Source of the DNA: Sphingomonas sanxanigenens DSM 19645 = NX02
Lineage (GTDB): Bacteria > Pseudomonadota > Alphaproteobacteria > Sphingomonadales > Sphingomonadaceae
Assembly: GCF_000512205.2 (NCBI RefSeq)
Contig: NZ_CP006644.1
Coordinates: forward strand, 2,350,520-2,414,519
Length of the DNA stretch: 64,000 nucleotides
Direction: 5' to 3'
The notes below the pieces were generated by a model, which saw only the letters and a list, made by a program, of their open reading frames with translations, was not told where the DNA came from and searched no databases. Each line of letters opens with the position of its first letter. Positions within the stretch are counted from its first letter, which is position 1. Position numbers and translations under genes: made by a program. This document shows, piece after piece, positions 15,651-24,159 of this stretch.

Positions 15651-17318
15651 TTAGGCGGCTATTTTGGCCGGGTCGCTGTTCTGGAGGGTTTTCCAGGTCC
15701 AGGGCAAGAGTTCGTGCAGCCGGTTCTGGGGGATGTCGGCGATGCGAGCGAGGACATCGGTGAGCCATGCGAGCGGATCGACGTCGTTGAGCCGACAGGT
15801 GCCGATCAGGCTGAACAGCATTGCGGCGCGTTCTCCACCCCGGTCTGATCCCACGAACCCCCAGCTCTTCCTTCCGCGAGCTACGCTGCGCAACGGCCGC
15901 TCCGCAGCATTGTTCGTAAGACAGATGCGACCATCTTCCAGGAAGGTGGTGAAGCCTTCCCAGTCATTGAGGAAGTAGGCGATGGCCTCGGCCACGGGAT
16001 CTTTCCGGGAAAGGGTCTTTCGCTGGGTATCGAACCAGGCCTTGAGCTGATCGACTAACGGGGCGACCTTTTCCTTGCGAACGCGTAGGCGTTCATCGGC
16101 GCTCTCGCCGTTGATATTCCGCTCGGCGGCGAAGATCTGGTCGATCATCTCCAGCCCCTCCCGCGCGAGTGGGGAGATGAGCGGCACTTTCCCCTTCTTC
16201 TTGCCCTTCAGCTGGCTGGCCACATCGACCAGTACGAACAGCTTTCGTCTGCCGTGCTGCCAGCAATTTGCGCGGGTCATGGCCTTATCTGCCCACCCTT
16301 CCTTGAACATCTCGTTGAAGCCGGCATAGCGGTCGACCTGGAGGATTCCGGTATAGCCGGCCAGATGCGCGCGGGGATGTTCGCCCTTTCGGTTTCGGGA
16401 GTAACGGCACATCAGCGCCGGGGGTGCCGCCCCACCAAAGGGGGTGTCATCGCGCACATAATCCCAGATGCGAGCGACCTCGGCCTTATATTTGGCGAGG
16501 CGAGGAACAGTGGTGTCGTCGGCGTGGAGGCGCTCGGCGGCCAGCACATGGGCATCGTTCAGCAGGGAGATCGGTTTGAGGGCGGCGCAGACGGCGCCGA
16601 CCTGATCGGCAAGCGTCGAGATGCTCAGGGGGATGCCCTCCGCCTCCAGGCGGTCGCGCTGGCTGTTAAGCGGCTGATGCAGTCCATATTTCTGGAAGAC
16701 GAGATCGGCCAGGAAGTGCGGGCCGAACATGCCCCGGGGCGTCACGTGGAAGGGCGCTGGGGTCTGGCGGATCTTTTCACAATGCCGGCAGGAGACTTTC
16801 TCACGCACCGTCTCGATAACCTTGTGGCGCGCGGGCACCTTCTCCAGGGTTTCAGTGATGTCGGGCGGTAAATGGCTCAGCGCGTCCGAGCCGCAGCAGG
16901 GACATTGCTCGGGTGCGGGGATCACCCGCTTCTCGCGCTCCACATGAGCCGGGAAGTCGCGGCGGGGTCCCCGCTGACGGGTGAAGGGACCAACGGTGGT
17001 TGTTTTGGCCGCGGCTTGCGCGGCGATGCTTTCGGCTTCACTGGCATCAGCCTCGAGTTCTTCGAAGCCCAGTTCGAGCTGGTCGATGAGCCGACTTGCC
17101 CGCTCCGATTTCGCGCCATATTTGTCGCGGCGCATGAGCGCGTTCATCAGTTCAAGATGAGCGTTACGAGCAAGAAGGTCGGCGTTGATGGCCTCCACAC
17201 GGGCGGCTTTTGCCTCCGCTTCGAGCGCCTTGGTCTGAGCTGCCTGGACCAGCTGACGCGTCGCCACGAGCTCGGCTTGGAGCTGCAAAAGCTCAAGAGA
17301 GGCATCGGCCGAGGGCAT
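15651..17318 (-). CDS. tnpC: IS66 transposase TnpC
   Basis: 555 residues from the chosen ATG at 17318 (an in-frame ATG at 17357 would add 13). A coiled-coil-like N terminus (about 1-80) leads to MRRDKYGAKSERAS, typical of IS66 TnpC. A zinc-binding stretch has CPCCGSD and CRHCEK. The catalytic core contains LHADDTTVPRL (first Asp), GILQVDRYAGFN (second Asp), and LTNNAAERPLRSVARGRKSW with the final Glu. It is the DDE enzyme of the element. Confidence 0.93.
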   Translation of the reverse strand: MPSADASLELLQLQAELVATRQLVQAAQTKALEAEAKAARVEAINADLLARNAHLELMNALMRRDKYGAKSERASRLIDQLELGFEELEADASEAESIAAQAAAKTTTVGPFTRQRGPRRDFPAHVEREKRVIPAPEQCPCCGSDALSHLPPDITETLEKVPARHKVIETVREKVSCRHCEKIRQTPAPFHVTPRGMFGPHFLADLVFQKYGLHQPLNSQRDRLEAEGIPLSISTLADQVGAVCAALKPISLLNDAHVLAAERLHADDTTVPRLAKYKAEVARIWDYVRDDTPFGGAAPPALMCRYSRNRKGEHPRAHLAGYTGILQVDRYAGFNEMFKEGWADKAMTRANCWQHGRRKLFVLVDVASQLKGKKKGKVPLISPLAREGLEMIDQIFAAERNINGESADERLRVRKEKVAPLVDQLKAWFDTQRKTLSRKDPVAEAIAYFLNDWEGFTTFLEDGRICLTNNAAERPLRSVARGRKSWGFVGSDRGGERAAMLFSLIGTCRLNDVDPLAWLTDVLARIADIPQNRLHELLPWTWKTLQNSDPAKIAA

Positions 17319-17424
17319 GGTCGCCCATAGCAAAAAATGCCCAAAAACCCTAGGCATTTCTCAGTTTTTGATGGATTTTCAACGCTCTATTCGCCCCTCT
17401 GGGGCGCCGTAATCATGTTCAGTG

Positions 17425-17772
17425 TCAACCAACCTGGCTGGGCCGCCATGTTCGCTGCGGGTTGCGCCAATCTATCCCCTCGAGCAGACAGGCCAGCGCC
17501 GAGGGGGTAAGCGCGATCGCTCCGTCCTTGGCCGAGGGCCAGATAAAATGTCCACGTGCGAGACGCTTTGAATACAACGATACGCCCAGCGCATCGCTCC
17601 ACAGAATCTTCACCAGATCGCCGCGACGTCCGCGAAAGACAAATAAATCCCCATCATGGAAGCGTCGCCCCAGATGCTGTTCCACCTGGCGGGCTAAAGT
17701 AGCCATGCCGCGACGCATGTCGGTATGACCGGCCGCTATCCAAATCTTTACATCCGCAGAAACGGGGATCAT
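17425..17772 (-). CDS. tnpB: IS66 accessory protein TnpB
   Basis: 115 residues matching the IS66 Orf2 family: VKIWIAAGHTDMRRGM at the start, then GDLFVFRGRRGDLVKILWSD, and KRLARGHFIWP. Full length. The start codon overlaps the tnpA stop by four bases (ATGA), showing translational coupling. Needed with TnpA for transposition of IS66 elements; the mechanism is not understood. Confidence 0.93.
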   Translation of the reverse strand: MIPVSADVKIWIAAGHTDMRRGMATLARQVEQHLGRRFHDGDLFVFRGRRGDLVKILWSDALGVSLYSKRLARGHFIWPSAKDGAIALTPSALACLLEGIDWRNPQRTWRPSQVG

Positions 17773-18134
17773 CGCAAGCTCCCCAGGATCGCGCGGACAA
17801 GTTCGGGCCGCGCCTCAGCGCCGAACCGGATTACCGCTCCCCGCGTCTCAATCTCCGCTGCAACGCGCAGGCCCTGCCTCTCGCTCGGCACGTCAGCGGA
17901 GGCATCAGTCTGCATCACCACCGGCACAAAGTTCGTCCCGGTTTCCGACGGATAACCCCCTCGCGTCCGATCCCGCCGCCACCGGTGGATCAGGCTCGGA
18001 TGTACGTCCGCCGCCCGCGCAATATCCGCTACAATCGCCCCGGGCGCACAGGCCGCCAACACCAGCGCTTCTTTCTGCTCCGCCGTCCACGCACGCCGGC
18101 GCTCCGGCCCCGAAATAACCGTTATCCGATCCAT
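17769..18134 (-). CDS. tnpA: IS66 accessory protein TnpA
   Basis: 121 residues starting at the ATG at 18134, with GAGGGTG just upstream; a longer open frame to 18200 reads back through the subterminal hairpin and is rejected. The N-terminal helix-turn-helix region reads RRRAWTAEQKEALVLAA and IARAADVHPSLIHRWRRD, as in transposase_8-type proteins. It overlaps tnpB by four bases. Probable DNA-end-binding component. Confidence 0.88.
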   Translation of the reverse strand: MDRITVISGPERRRAWTAEQKEALVLAACAPGAIVADIARAADVHPSLIHRWRRDRTRGGYPSETGTNFVPVVMQTDASADVPSERQGLRVAAEIETRGAVIRFGAEARPELVRAILGSLR

Positions 18135-18143
18135 CACACCCTC

Positions 18144-18185
18144 GTTAGCTCCAGTGCAAACTACGACGTTTGCACTGGAGCTAAC
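18144..18185. repeat. Subterminal hairpin, right end of IS66, upstream of tnpA
   Basis: GTTAGCTCCAGTGCAAA and TTTGCACTGGAGCTAAC are exact 17-base arms with an 8-base loop, ending 10 bases before the tnpA start codon. It can act as a cruciform for end recognition or as an mRNA hairpin limiting tnpA expression. Confidence 0.8.
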
Positions 18186-18233
18186 TCCGACGCCGATCAC
18201 ATCAGAACAAGGCGGTCCCTATCGGATGCGTAC

Positions 18234-18241
18234 GCCGTGCT
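18234..18241. repeat. 8-bp target-site duplication (right) of IS66 element
   Basis: GCCGTGCT, identical to 15538-15545. The right arm of the split REP-like palindrome follows at 18251-18266. Confidence 0.93.
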
Positions 18242-18308
18242 CAGGCCCTCCTCAGGACGAACGGTTGGGAGCCGACACCCTATGCTGGGCCTATGCTGGG
18301 GTTGAGCC

Positions 18309-19691
18309 TCAGCGCGCTGCGCCGTCCATGACCAGCTGGCCATCGGCGATGACATAGCGGACGTCGCGCAGGTTCTTCAGCGAGGCGAGCGGATCGGCGC
18401 CGACGACGAGGATATCGGCGATCTTGCCGGGCTCGATCGTGCCCAGCTTGTCGCCCATCCGCATGATCTGCGCGCCGACGCGGGTGGCCGAGGCCAGCAC
18501 GTCGGCGTTGCTGAGACCGGCCTGGTGCAGATAGTCGAGTTCGCGGAAATAGGCGTCCGGATAGCGGACCTCGTTCTCGAACGGGATGTCGGTGCCGACA
18601 CCGATCGGCACGCCGGCGCGGAAAGCCTCGGTCACCTTCTTCAGATGATCCTGCTGGTCGATCACGAAGCGGCGCGAATGGGTATGGTAGAAGCCGCCGG
18701 TGGGGATGCCCGCGGTCGGGTAGCCGCCCGCCAGCAGATTGTCGAACGCGCCGATCGTGGGCACGAAGGCGGTCCTGTGCTTCTTCATCAGCGGCACCGC
18801 CTGCTCGCTCATCGCCAGCGGATGCTCGAGCGTATCGACGCCGGCCTCGATCGCCCAGTCGGTATAGACGCCATAGCTGTCGATCGCGACCGGCACGCCC
18901 AGCGAATGCGCCTCGTCGATCGCGGCGGCCAGTTCCTCCTTGTCGGCGGGGGCCCCCAGCTTGATCCAGTCGGCGAGGCCGCGGATCTGCTGGCGGACCG
19001 CGGCGCGCCATTCCCATGGCCCGTTATAGCCGCGCGTCGCGCCGCCCATGCCGGGCTTCTCGCGGCCGGTGGCGGTGGAGGTGACCTCGTCGCCATGGCC
19101 CCCGGTGGAGGAGATGATGCGGCCGCTCCACAGCACGCGGGGGCCGCGGATGATACCGCGGTCGACCGCTTCCTTGATGCGCAGCGCGACATCATCCATC
19201 GTGCCCACGTCGCGCGCGGCGGTGATGCCCGCGGTGACGAGTTGGTCCGCGAGCGCGGTGCCGCGGATCGCGGCGGCAGCGGGGCTGTCGGCATATTTAC
19301 CCATGTCGGGGCCGCGCTGCTGGGTGAAGTGGATGTGGAGGTCGATCAGCCCGGGCAGGATGTAGAGCCCGGTGGCGTCGATCCGCCGTGCGACATTGGC
19401 CGGCAGCGGCGTGCGCGCGGCCGGGCCGGCGGCGAGGATGCGATCGCCCTGCGTCACCACCACCGCGTCGCGGATCGCGGCCCCGCCCCGCCCGTCGAGC
19501 AAGGTGCCGCCGACGATCGCGACGATCGGCTCGCGGCTGCGATCGACCGGCGGGATCGGCACGCGCCGCACATCGTCGCTGGTTTCGGGGATCGGCCGAT
19601 CCGCCATCGCGATGCCGGGCACGAGCAAGGCCGCCCCCGCCAGCAACGCCGCCATCCGCCGCCAATCCTGCCTACCGCCCCGGATGTTCAT
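18309..19691 (-). CDS. Exported amidohydrolase (Xaa-Pro dipeptidase-like) with one altered metal-site residue
   Basis: 460 residues. The ATG at 19691 was chosen because AAAGGGGG precedes it; an ATG at 19718 has no good site. A signal peptide (RRMAALLAGAALLVPG, then AMA) indicates periplasmic location. The amidohydrolase barrel shows LPGLIDLHIHF (His119, His121), DWIKLGAP (Lys244, the usual carbamylated lysine), TLEHP (His290) and VGTDIP (Asp368). The histidine expected in the VAVHA strand is replaced: the sequence is VAIDSYG with Asp271. Relatives hydrolyse N-acyl amino acids or Xaa-Pro dipeptides. Last gene of the operon headed by the TonB receptor at 31002. Confidence 0.85.
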   Translation of the reverse strand: MNIRGGRQDWRRMAALLAGAALLVPGIAMADRPIPETSDDVRRVPIPPVDRSREPIVAIVGGTLLDGRGGAAIRDAVVVTQGDRILAAGPAARTPLPANVARRIDATGLYILPGLIDLHIHFTQQRGPDMGKYADSPAAAAIRGTALADQLVTAGITAARDVGTMDDVALRIKEAVDRGIIRGPRVLWSGRIISSTGGHGDEVTSTATGREKPGMGGATRGYNGPWEWRAAVRQQIRGLADWIKLGAPADKEELAAAIDEAHSLGVPVAIDSYGVYTDWAIEAGVDTLEHPLAMSEQAVPLMKKHRTAFVPTIGAFDNLLAGGYPTAGIPTGGFYHTHSRRFVIDQQDHLKKVTEAFRAGVPIGVGTDIPFENEVRYPDAYFRELDYLHQAGLSNADVLASATRVGAQIMRMGDKLGTIEPGKIADILVVGADPLASLKNLRDVRYVIADGQLVMDGAAR

Positions 19692-19730
19692 GCCCGCCCC
19701 CTTTCGATTGATGATCATATCTGCCCCGAT

Positions 19731-21437
19731 CTAGCGCCGCGCGGCGATCCAGCCGTCCACCCGCCGTTCGAGAATGGAGAGCGGCAACTGTCCCTGTGCG
19801 AGGATCAGGTCGTGAAAGCCGCGGATGTCGAAGCGATCGCCCAGCGCCGCCTCCGCCCGCCGCCGCAGTTCGACGAGCTTGAGTTCGCCGACCTTGTAGG
19901 CGACCGCGCCGCCCGGTGCGCCGATATAGCGCGCCAGTTCGGTATCGATGTTGATGTCGGCCAGCGCCGTGTTGTCGACGAAGCAGGCGCGCGCCTGCGC
20001 ATGGCTCCAGCCCATCGCGTGGATGCCCGTATCGACGACCATCCGGCACGCGCGCCACATCTCGTTGGAGAGCGCGCCGAATGCCTCATAGGGATCGCGA
20101 TAGACGCCCATCTCATGCCCCAGCCGCTCGGTGTAGAGCGCCCAGCCCTCACGGAAGGCGAGCAGATCGCGCTGGCGCCGGAACGACGGCAGGTGGGGCT
20201 GTTCCTGCGTGATCGCGGCATGGGTGTGGTGGCCCGGTGCCGCCTCATGCAAGGTCAGCGCCGGCACCTCGTAAAGCGGGCGCTGGTCGAGGTGCGAGGT
20301 GTTGACGATGAACCGGCCCGGAAAGCCCTTACCGAAATCGCCGCCGCCCGAGCGCGCGGTGGTATAGCCTTCCTCCAGATCGGGCGGCACCGGCTCGATC
20401 GTGAAGGGCTGGCGCGGCAAGCTGCCGAACCAGCGCGGCAGCACGCCATCGATGCGCTTGGCCGCTGCGCTATACTTGTCGATCAGTTCCTCCCGGCTGC
20501 GCGCGTAGAAGCGCGGATCGGTGCGCAGGAAGCGCAACCATTCGGCGAAGCTGCCGGTGAAGCCGCTGGCGGCGATCACCCGCTCCATCTCGCCGCGGAT
20601 ACGCTTGACCTCGGCGAGCCCCATCGCGTGGATCTGCTCGGCGCTATCATCGGTCGTCGTGTAATAGCGCAGCAGGAAGTCGTAATAGGCGCGGCCGCCC
20701 GGCACCGCGGCAATGCCCAGCGCCTGCCGCGCGCGGGTGCGATAAGGCCCGTCGATATAGGCGAGCGCCCCGCGCTGCGCGGGCCGGATCTTGCGCTGCA
20801 CCAGCACCTGCGCCTCGGCGCGGATCGCCGGATAGGCCGCAAGCGGCGCCAGCAGCGGATCCTCCGCCACCGGCCGCGCGACCTGGTTGCGCAGCACCGC
20901 CACCGCGACATCGACGACCAGCGCCGGCTGCGTCCAGCCGGTCGCGATGCCGCGCTCCAGATTGGCGCGTTGCGCGGCGAAATAGGAGGGCAGGCCGGCC
21001 AACCGCGCCGCCCAGGCGCGCGCCTGCGCCTCGTTCGCCGCCGTCACGCCCCGCGCGGTCTGGTAGGGCGTGTTGTAGAAGCCTTCGTGGGCGACGAAGG
21101 CGAAGCGCCGCTCGTCGAGATCGATGCCCTCGATCCGCCAGCCGATCAGGCGGCGCAACACGTCGCGATTGATCCGGTCTTCCGCGCCGAGCGTCGCGGC
21201 GTCGAGCGCGTCGAGCGCGGCGGCGATCCGCTGAAGCCCGTCCTTGCGACGGGCCATCGCCGCAGGGTCTTCCTGCGGCCAGCCTTCGCGGGCGTGCGAC
21301 GGATCGGAACGGCCGGCTTCCATCGGATAGTCGGCAGAAAAGGCTTCGTAGCGCGCGATCAGGTCGGGCAGGTCCCCGGCCGAGGCAGGGGCCGCGACCA
21401 ACGACGCCGCTGCGAGCAGGATGCGAAAGCGCCGCAT
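19731..21437 (-). CDS. DUF885 family exported protein, probable metallopeptidase
   Basis: 568 residues with a signal peptide (MRRFRILLAAASLVAA ending ASA). The family signature HEAAPGHH (His397, Glu398, His403, His404) is intact, with the downstream FREGWALYTERLGHEMG that normally supplies a further acidic ligand. DUF885 proteins look like single-chain zinc peptidases by motif, but few have been characterised. Its ATG shares one base with the stop codon of the FAD oxidoreductase gene. It is one of three DUF885 genes in 12 kb. A periplasmic role in peptide or acyl-amide breakdown is inferred from context. Confidence 0.85.
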   Translation of the reverse strand: MRRFRILLAAASLVAAPASAGDLPDLIARYEAFSADYPMEAGRSDPSHAREGWPQEDPAAMARRKDGLQRIAAALDALDAATLGAEDRINRDVLRRLIGWRIEGIDLDERRFAFVAHEGFYNTPYQTARGVTAANEAQARAWAARLAGLPSYFAAQRANLERGIATGWTQPALVVDVAVAVLRNQVARPVAEDPLLAPLAAYPAIRAEAQVLVQRKIRPAQRGALAYIDGPYRTRARQALGIAAVPGGRAYYDFLLRYYTTTDDSAEQIHAMGLAEVKRIRGEMERVIAASGFTGSFAEWLRFLRTDPRFYARSREELIDKYSAAAKRIDGVLPRWFGSLPRQPFTIEPVPPDLEEGYTTARSGGGDFGKGFPGRFIVNTSHLDQRPLYEVPALTLHEAAPGHHTHAAITQEQPHLPSFRRQRDLLAFREGWALYTERLGHEMGVYRDPYEAFGALSNEMWRACRMVVDTGIHAMGWSHAQARACFVDNTALADINIDTELARYIGAPGGAVAYKVGELKLVELRRRAEAALGDRFDIRGFHDLILAQGQLPLSILERRVDGWIAARR

Positions 21438-22744
21438 CAGTTGGACAGATATGCCATCGACATCAGCATTTTCGGCACCAGTGTCGCTGCGGCGTGGAAA
21501 CGGATCGGCCTCGGCGCGCGCATCGGCACCGACAGCGCGTCGCGGTCGCCCCGCGCCAGCATCGCCGCCATCTCAATGCCGATCGCGGTGTTCACGGTGA
21601 TGCCGCGGCCATTGCATGCCTGGATCGCGAACGCATCGTCGCCCAGCTCATAGACCTCGGGCAGCAGCGACGGGTTGACCCAGGCCGTGCCCGGCCAGAG
21701 ATAGGCGATGCGCGGATCGGGCATCGCCGCGAAATGCTGCTTCAGCCGCCGCTCCGCCTCGCGCAGCGCCGCTTTCTCGCCCCGCACGAGGAAGGATGCC
21801 CCGAAGGCGGAGATCAGGTGGCCCGAGCCATCGAGCCGGGCGGTAAAGAGGTAGGGCACCTTGTCGGTAAAGGCGCCGCCCATCGGCATGATTTCCTGCC
21901 GTTGCGCCGGCGAAAGCGGCGTGCTGGCGAACTGTATCACCTGCAGCGGCAATGCGGTGCGGCGCAGCGCCGGGTGCAGCGCGGCGTTACCGCCATTCGC
22001 CGCCAGCACCAGCCGCCGCGCGATCACCGTGCCCCCCGGCGTCTGCGCCCGCCACTGCCCTGCTGCGTGGGTCAGCGCGACGACCGGGCTGCCGGCGAAC
22101 AGCCGCGCGCCCTGCCGGGCCGCGGCCCGCGCCAGCCCGCGCGCATAGGCGAGCGGGTTGAGCCGGCCGCCATCGCCAAAATACAGCGCGCCGCAATAGC
22201 GATCGGCGCCGAAGGTCGCGCGTGCCGCCTCCGCCTCGATGAAGCCCACGTCGTAGCCGCGCGAATGCCATTGATTGGCGTAGCGGCGCTGGTTCTCGGC
22301 CAACCCCTCGCTGTGCGCCGGCGTGTAGAACCCGTCCTGATGCGCGTCGCAATCGATCGCGTGGCGCTCGATCAGGCCGAACACGTCGCGCGCCGACCCG
22401 CCGATCATCTGCGTCAGCCGCGTCGCCGCCTGCCGGCCGAGCACCCGCCCCAGCGTCTCCGGCGTATGCCGGATGAAGTCCGGCGCGATGACGCCGCCGC
22501 TCTGGCCGCTGGCGCCATCGCCCACCTGCCCGGCTTCGAGCAGCACCGTGTCGATGCCGGCTTCGGCCAGATGCAGCGCGGTGGTGGTGCCGGCGATGCC
22601 ACCACCGATTACGAGCGTATCGGCCTGCACCTCGCCCGCGAGCGGTGGCAGCGCCGGCCCGGCGGGTGCGGTTGCCAGCCACAGGGATGAACCCGCGGGC
22701 GGCGCGAGGAGGCTCGCGACGTCCGCTTCACGCGACACTTTCAT
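21437..22744 (-). CDS. FAD-dependent oxidoreductase, DAO family (PuuB-like)
   Basis: 435 residues. The FAD-binding dinucleotide motif VIGGGIAGTTTALHLAEAG (about 46-64) starts after a short N-terminal extension. Family features follow: GASGQSGGVIAPDF, RLVLAANGGNAALHP and, near the C terminus, AIQACNGRGITVNTAIG. The pattern fits gamma-glutamylputrescine oxidase (PuuB) and related enzymes that oxidise a primary or secondary amine carbon. No signal peptide, so it is cytosolic. It lies in the operon between the BASS-type carrier and a DUF885 gene, suggesting that it oxidises the imported product. A paralogue is at 36742. Confidence 0.85.
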   Translation of the reverse strand: MKVSREADVASLLAPPAGSSLWLATAPAGPALPPLAGEVQADTLVIGGGIAGTTTALHLAEAGIDTVLLEAGQVGDGASGQSGGVIAPDFIRHTPETLGRVLGRQAATRLTQMIGGSARDVFGLIERHAIDCDAHQDGFYTPAHSEGLAENQRRYANQWHSRGYDVGFIEAEAARATFGADRYCGALYFGDGGRLNPLAYARGLARAAARQGARLFAGSPVVALTHAAGQWRAQTPGGTVIARRLVLAANGGNAALHPALRRTALPLQVIQFASTPLSPAQRQEIMPMGGAFTDKVPYLFTARLDGSGHLISAFGASFLVRGEKAALREAERRLKQHFAAMPDPRIAYLWPGTAWVNPSLLPEVYELGDDAFAIQACNGRGITVNTAIGIEMAAMLARGDRDALSVPMRAPRPIRFHAAATLVPKMLMSMAYLSN

Positions 22745-22758
22745 CGATCGGTCTCTGA

Positions 22759-23658
22759 TTATGCGGTTGCGGGTGCCGGCGCGGCCTCACGCCCCGTCCG
22801 CCGCGCGATCGCGACGAACGCCAGCACGAAGCACAGGGCCACCGGCGTGTTCATGATCATCGGCAGCGACATCTGGTTGTTGCCGACGATGGAGACGGCG
22901 ATGAAGATCGCGGTACCTTCCTGGCGCATCAGATGCTCGACGCCGATCGCGATATTCTCGCGCCGGGTGAAGCCGGCGAAGCGCGTGATGGTCGTCACGA
23001 CGACGACCATCGCGAGGTTCAGCGCAACGGTGATCCAGAACAGCGCGCCCAGATTCTCGCGCAGCACCGGCACCTGATCGAACAGGATCACGCCGAAGGA
23101 GGAAAAGAGCACGATCGTCGCCGCGTTCTTCACATAGCGCTTGGCCCAGATCGCGAAGTCGGGCCGCAGCGCGCGGATGACGAAGCCGGTCGCCGCCGGC
23201 AGCACCGTGATCGAGAAGATATCCCAGAAGAACGACGCCAGCGGCACCTTCACATCGGCTTCCAGCCCCATGAAGTGAAGCAGCGCGAAATGCGCGTAGA
23301 AGGGGATGACGATGATATAGATCATGCTCAGCAGCAGCGTCATCGACATGGACAGCGCGAGATCGCCCTTGGCCATGTCGGTGAACAGGTTGGAGAGCAT
23401 GCCGCCAGGCGTCGTCGCGAGCAGCACGAAGCCCACCGCCAGCGCCGGCGTCGGCGCGACGGTGATCGCCAGCGTGATTCCGATCAGCGGCGGCACGACC
23501 AGCATCGAGCAGACGCCGAAGATCAAAGCGCGCTTGTTGCGGAAGACCTGCCCGAAATCATCGGCGGTCAGCGACAACCCCATCGCGGTCATGATCGCCA
23601 CAAGCGATCCCGGCAGCAGCCAGTTGCCCAGCAACGACATCAGGTCGGCATAGGTCAT
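22759..23658 (-). CDS. Bile acid:sodium symporter (BASS) family transporter
   Basis: 299 residues with about nine or ten hydrophobic segments. BASS landmarks are present: SLVAIMTAMGLSLTADDF near the N terminus, LLATTPGGMLSNLFTDMAKGD (the conserved crossover region after the third segment), and GVEHLMRQEGTAIFIAVSIVG near the end. The family moves organic anions with sodium across the inner membrane, including bile acids, pantoate and 2-oxo acids. Separated from its neighbours by 12 and 14 bases within the operon. Likely imports a carboxylate released in the periplasm; the substrate is unknown. Confidence 0.85.
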   Translation of the reverse strand: MTYADLMSLLGNWLLPGSLVAIMTAMGLSLTADDFGQVFRNKRALIFGVCSMLVVPPLIGITLAITVAPTPALAVGFVLLATTPGGMLSNLFTDMAKGDLALSMSMTLLLSMIYIIVIPFYAHFALLHFMGLEADVKVPLASFFWDIFSITVLPAATGFVIRALRPDFAIWAKRYVKNAATIVLFSSFGVILFDQVPVLRENLGALFWITVALNLAMVVVVTTITRFAGFTRRENIAIGVEHLMRQEGTAIFIAVSIVGNNQMSLPMIMNTPVALCFVLAFVAIARRTGREAAPAPATA

Positions 23659-23670
23659 CGCGAACCGTCC

Positions 23671-24150
23671 TCAGCCAAGTTCGATGGAGAAGGTGCAGGC
23701 ACCGTTGCGCCGGATCGTGCGGCAATCCGCCTGCGCCTTGGCGAGATCCTCCGGCAGGATGCGCGCGCAGACATTCGCCTGGATCCACCCGAACGGCATC
23801 AGCAGGCGCCCGCCTGGCCCGTAGAATACGCCGATGTCGTAGAAATTGCCCGGCGGCAGCCCGCGCGTGCTGCCCGCGGCGAGATAGGCGAGCACGATAT
23901 CGCCGGTATCGGGATAGGAGGTCGCGTTCTCGGCCGGGATCGCCGGCTGGTCCATGCCTTCGGGCAGCGCCGCCGACGGCATCGGCACCGAGATTTCGGG
24001 GCCGGTCCAGATCGCGTGCATCGCATCGAAGCGCGCGTTGCGCTCGGCCAGCGACCACAGGAAGTTGCAGGAGGCGGGCGCCGCCGCATCGAGCAGTTCG
24101 CACCGCGCGTCGAGCCCCGACCCGGGTTCGGTAAAACGAATGATACGCAT
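23671..24150 (-). CDS. DUF3830 family protein (cyclophilin-like fold)
   Basis: 159 residues from the ATG at 24150, preceded by GGTGG; a GTG at 24159 is also in frame. Features of DUF3830 are AIWTGPEISVPMP, ENATSYPDTGDIVLAYLA and RGLPPGNFYDIGVFYG. The family has a cyclophilin-like barrel and tends to lie beside amidohydrolase and transporter genes, but no reaction is established. Here it is embedded in the peptide operon between a DUF885 gene and the BASS carrier. No signal peptide. It may bind or isomerise the imported substrate; that is speculation. Confidence 0.75.
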   Translation of the reverse strand: MRIIRFTEPGSGLDARCELLDAAAPASCNFLWSLAERNARFDAMHAIWTGPEISVPMPSAALPEGMDQPAIPAENATSYPDTGDIVLAYLAAGSTRGLPPGNFYDIGVFYGPGGRLLMPFGWIQANVCARILPEDLAKAQADCRTIRRNGACTFSIELG

Positions 24151-24159
24151 CGATGCCAC

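Larger units (their letters stand above)
15546..18233 (-). mobile_element. IS66-family insertion sequence, complete (2688 bp)
   Basis: The terminal inverted repeats start GTACGCATCCGATAG and continue with (C/G)G(G/A)CCGCCTTG at both ends. The element carries tnpA, tnpB and tnpC in the classic order on the minus strand. An exact 8-base duplication flanks it. Just inside each end is a further hairpin (15595-15634 and 18144-18185). All three genes are open, so it is likely functional. It interrupts a REP-like palindrome between the MarR gene and the amidohydrolase. Confidence 0.93.

Noticed and set aside
18525-21653. 1042-codon open frame on the plus strand
   Set aside because: Antisense to the amidohydrolase and DUF885 genes, which have clear motifs and signal peptides; composition is that of a mirror frame.
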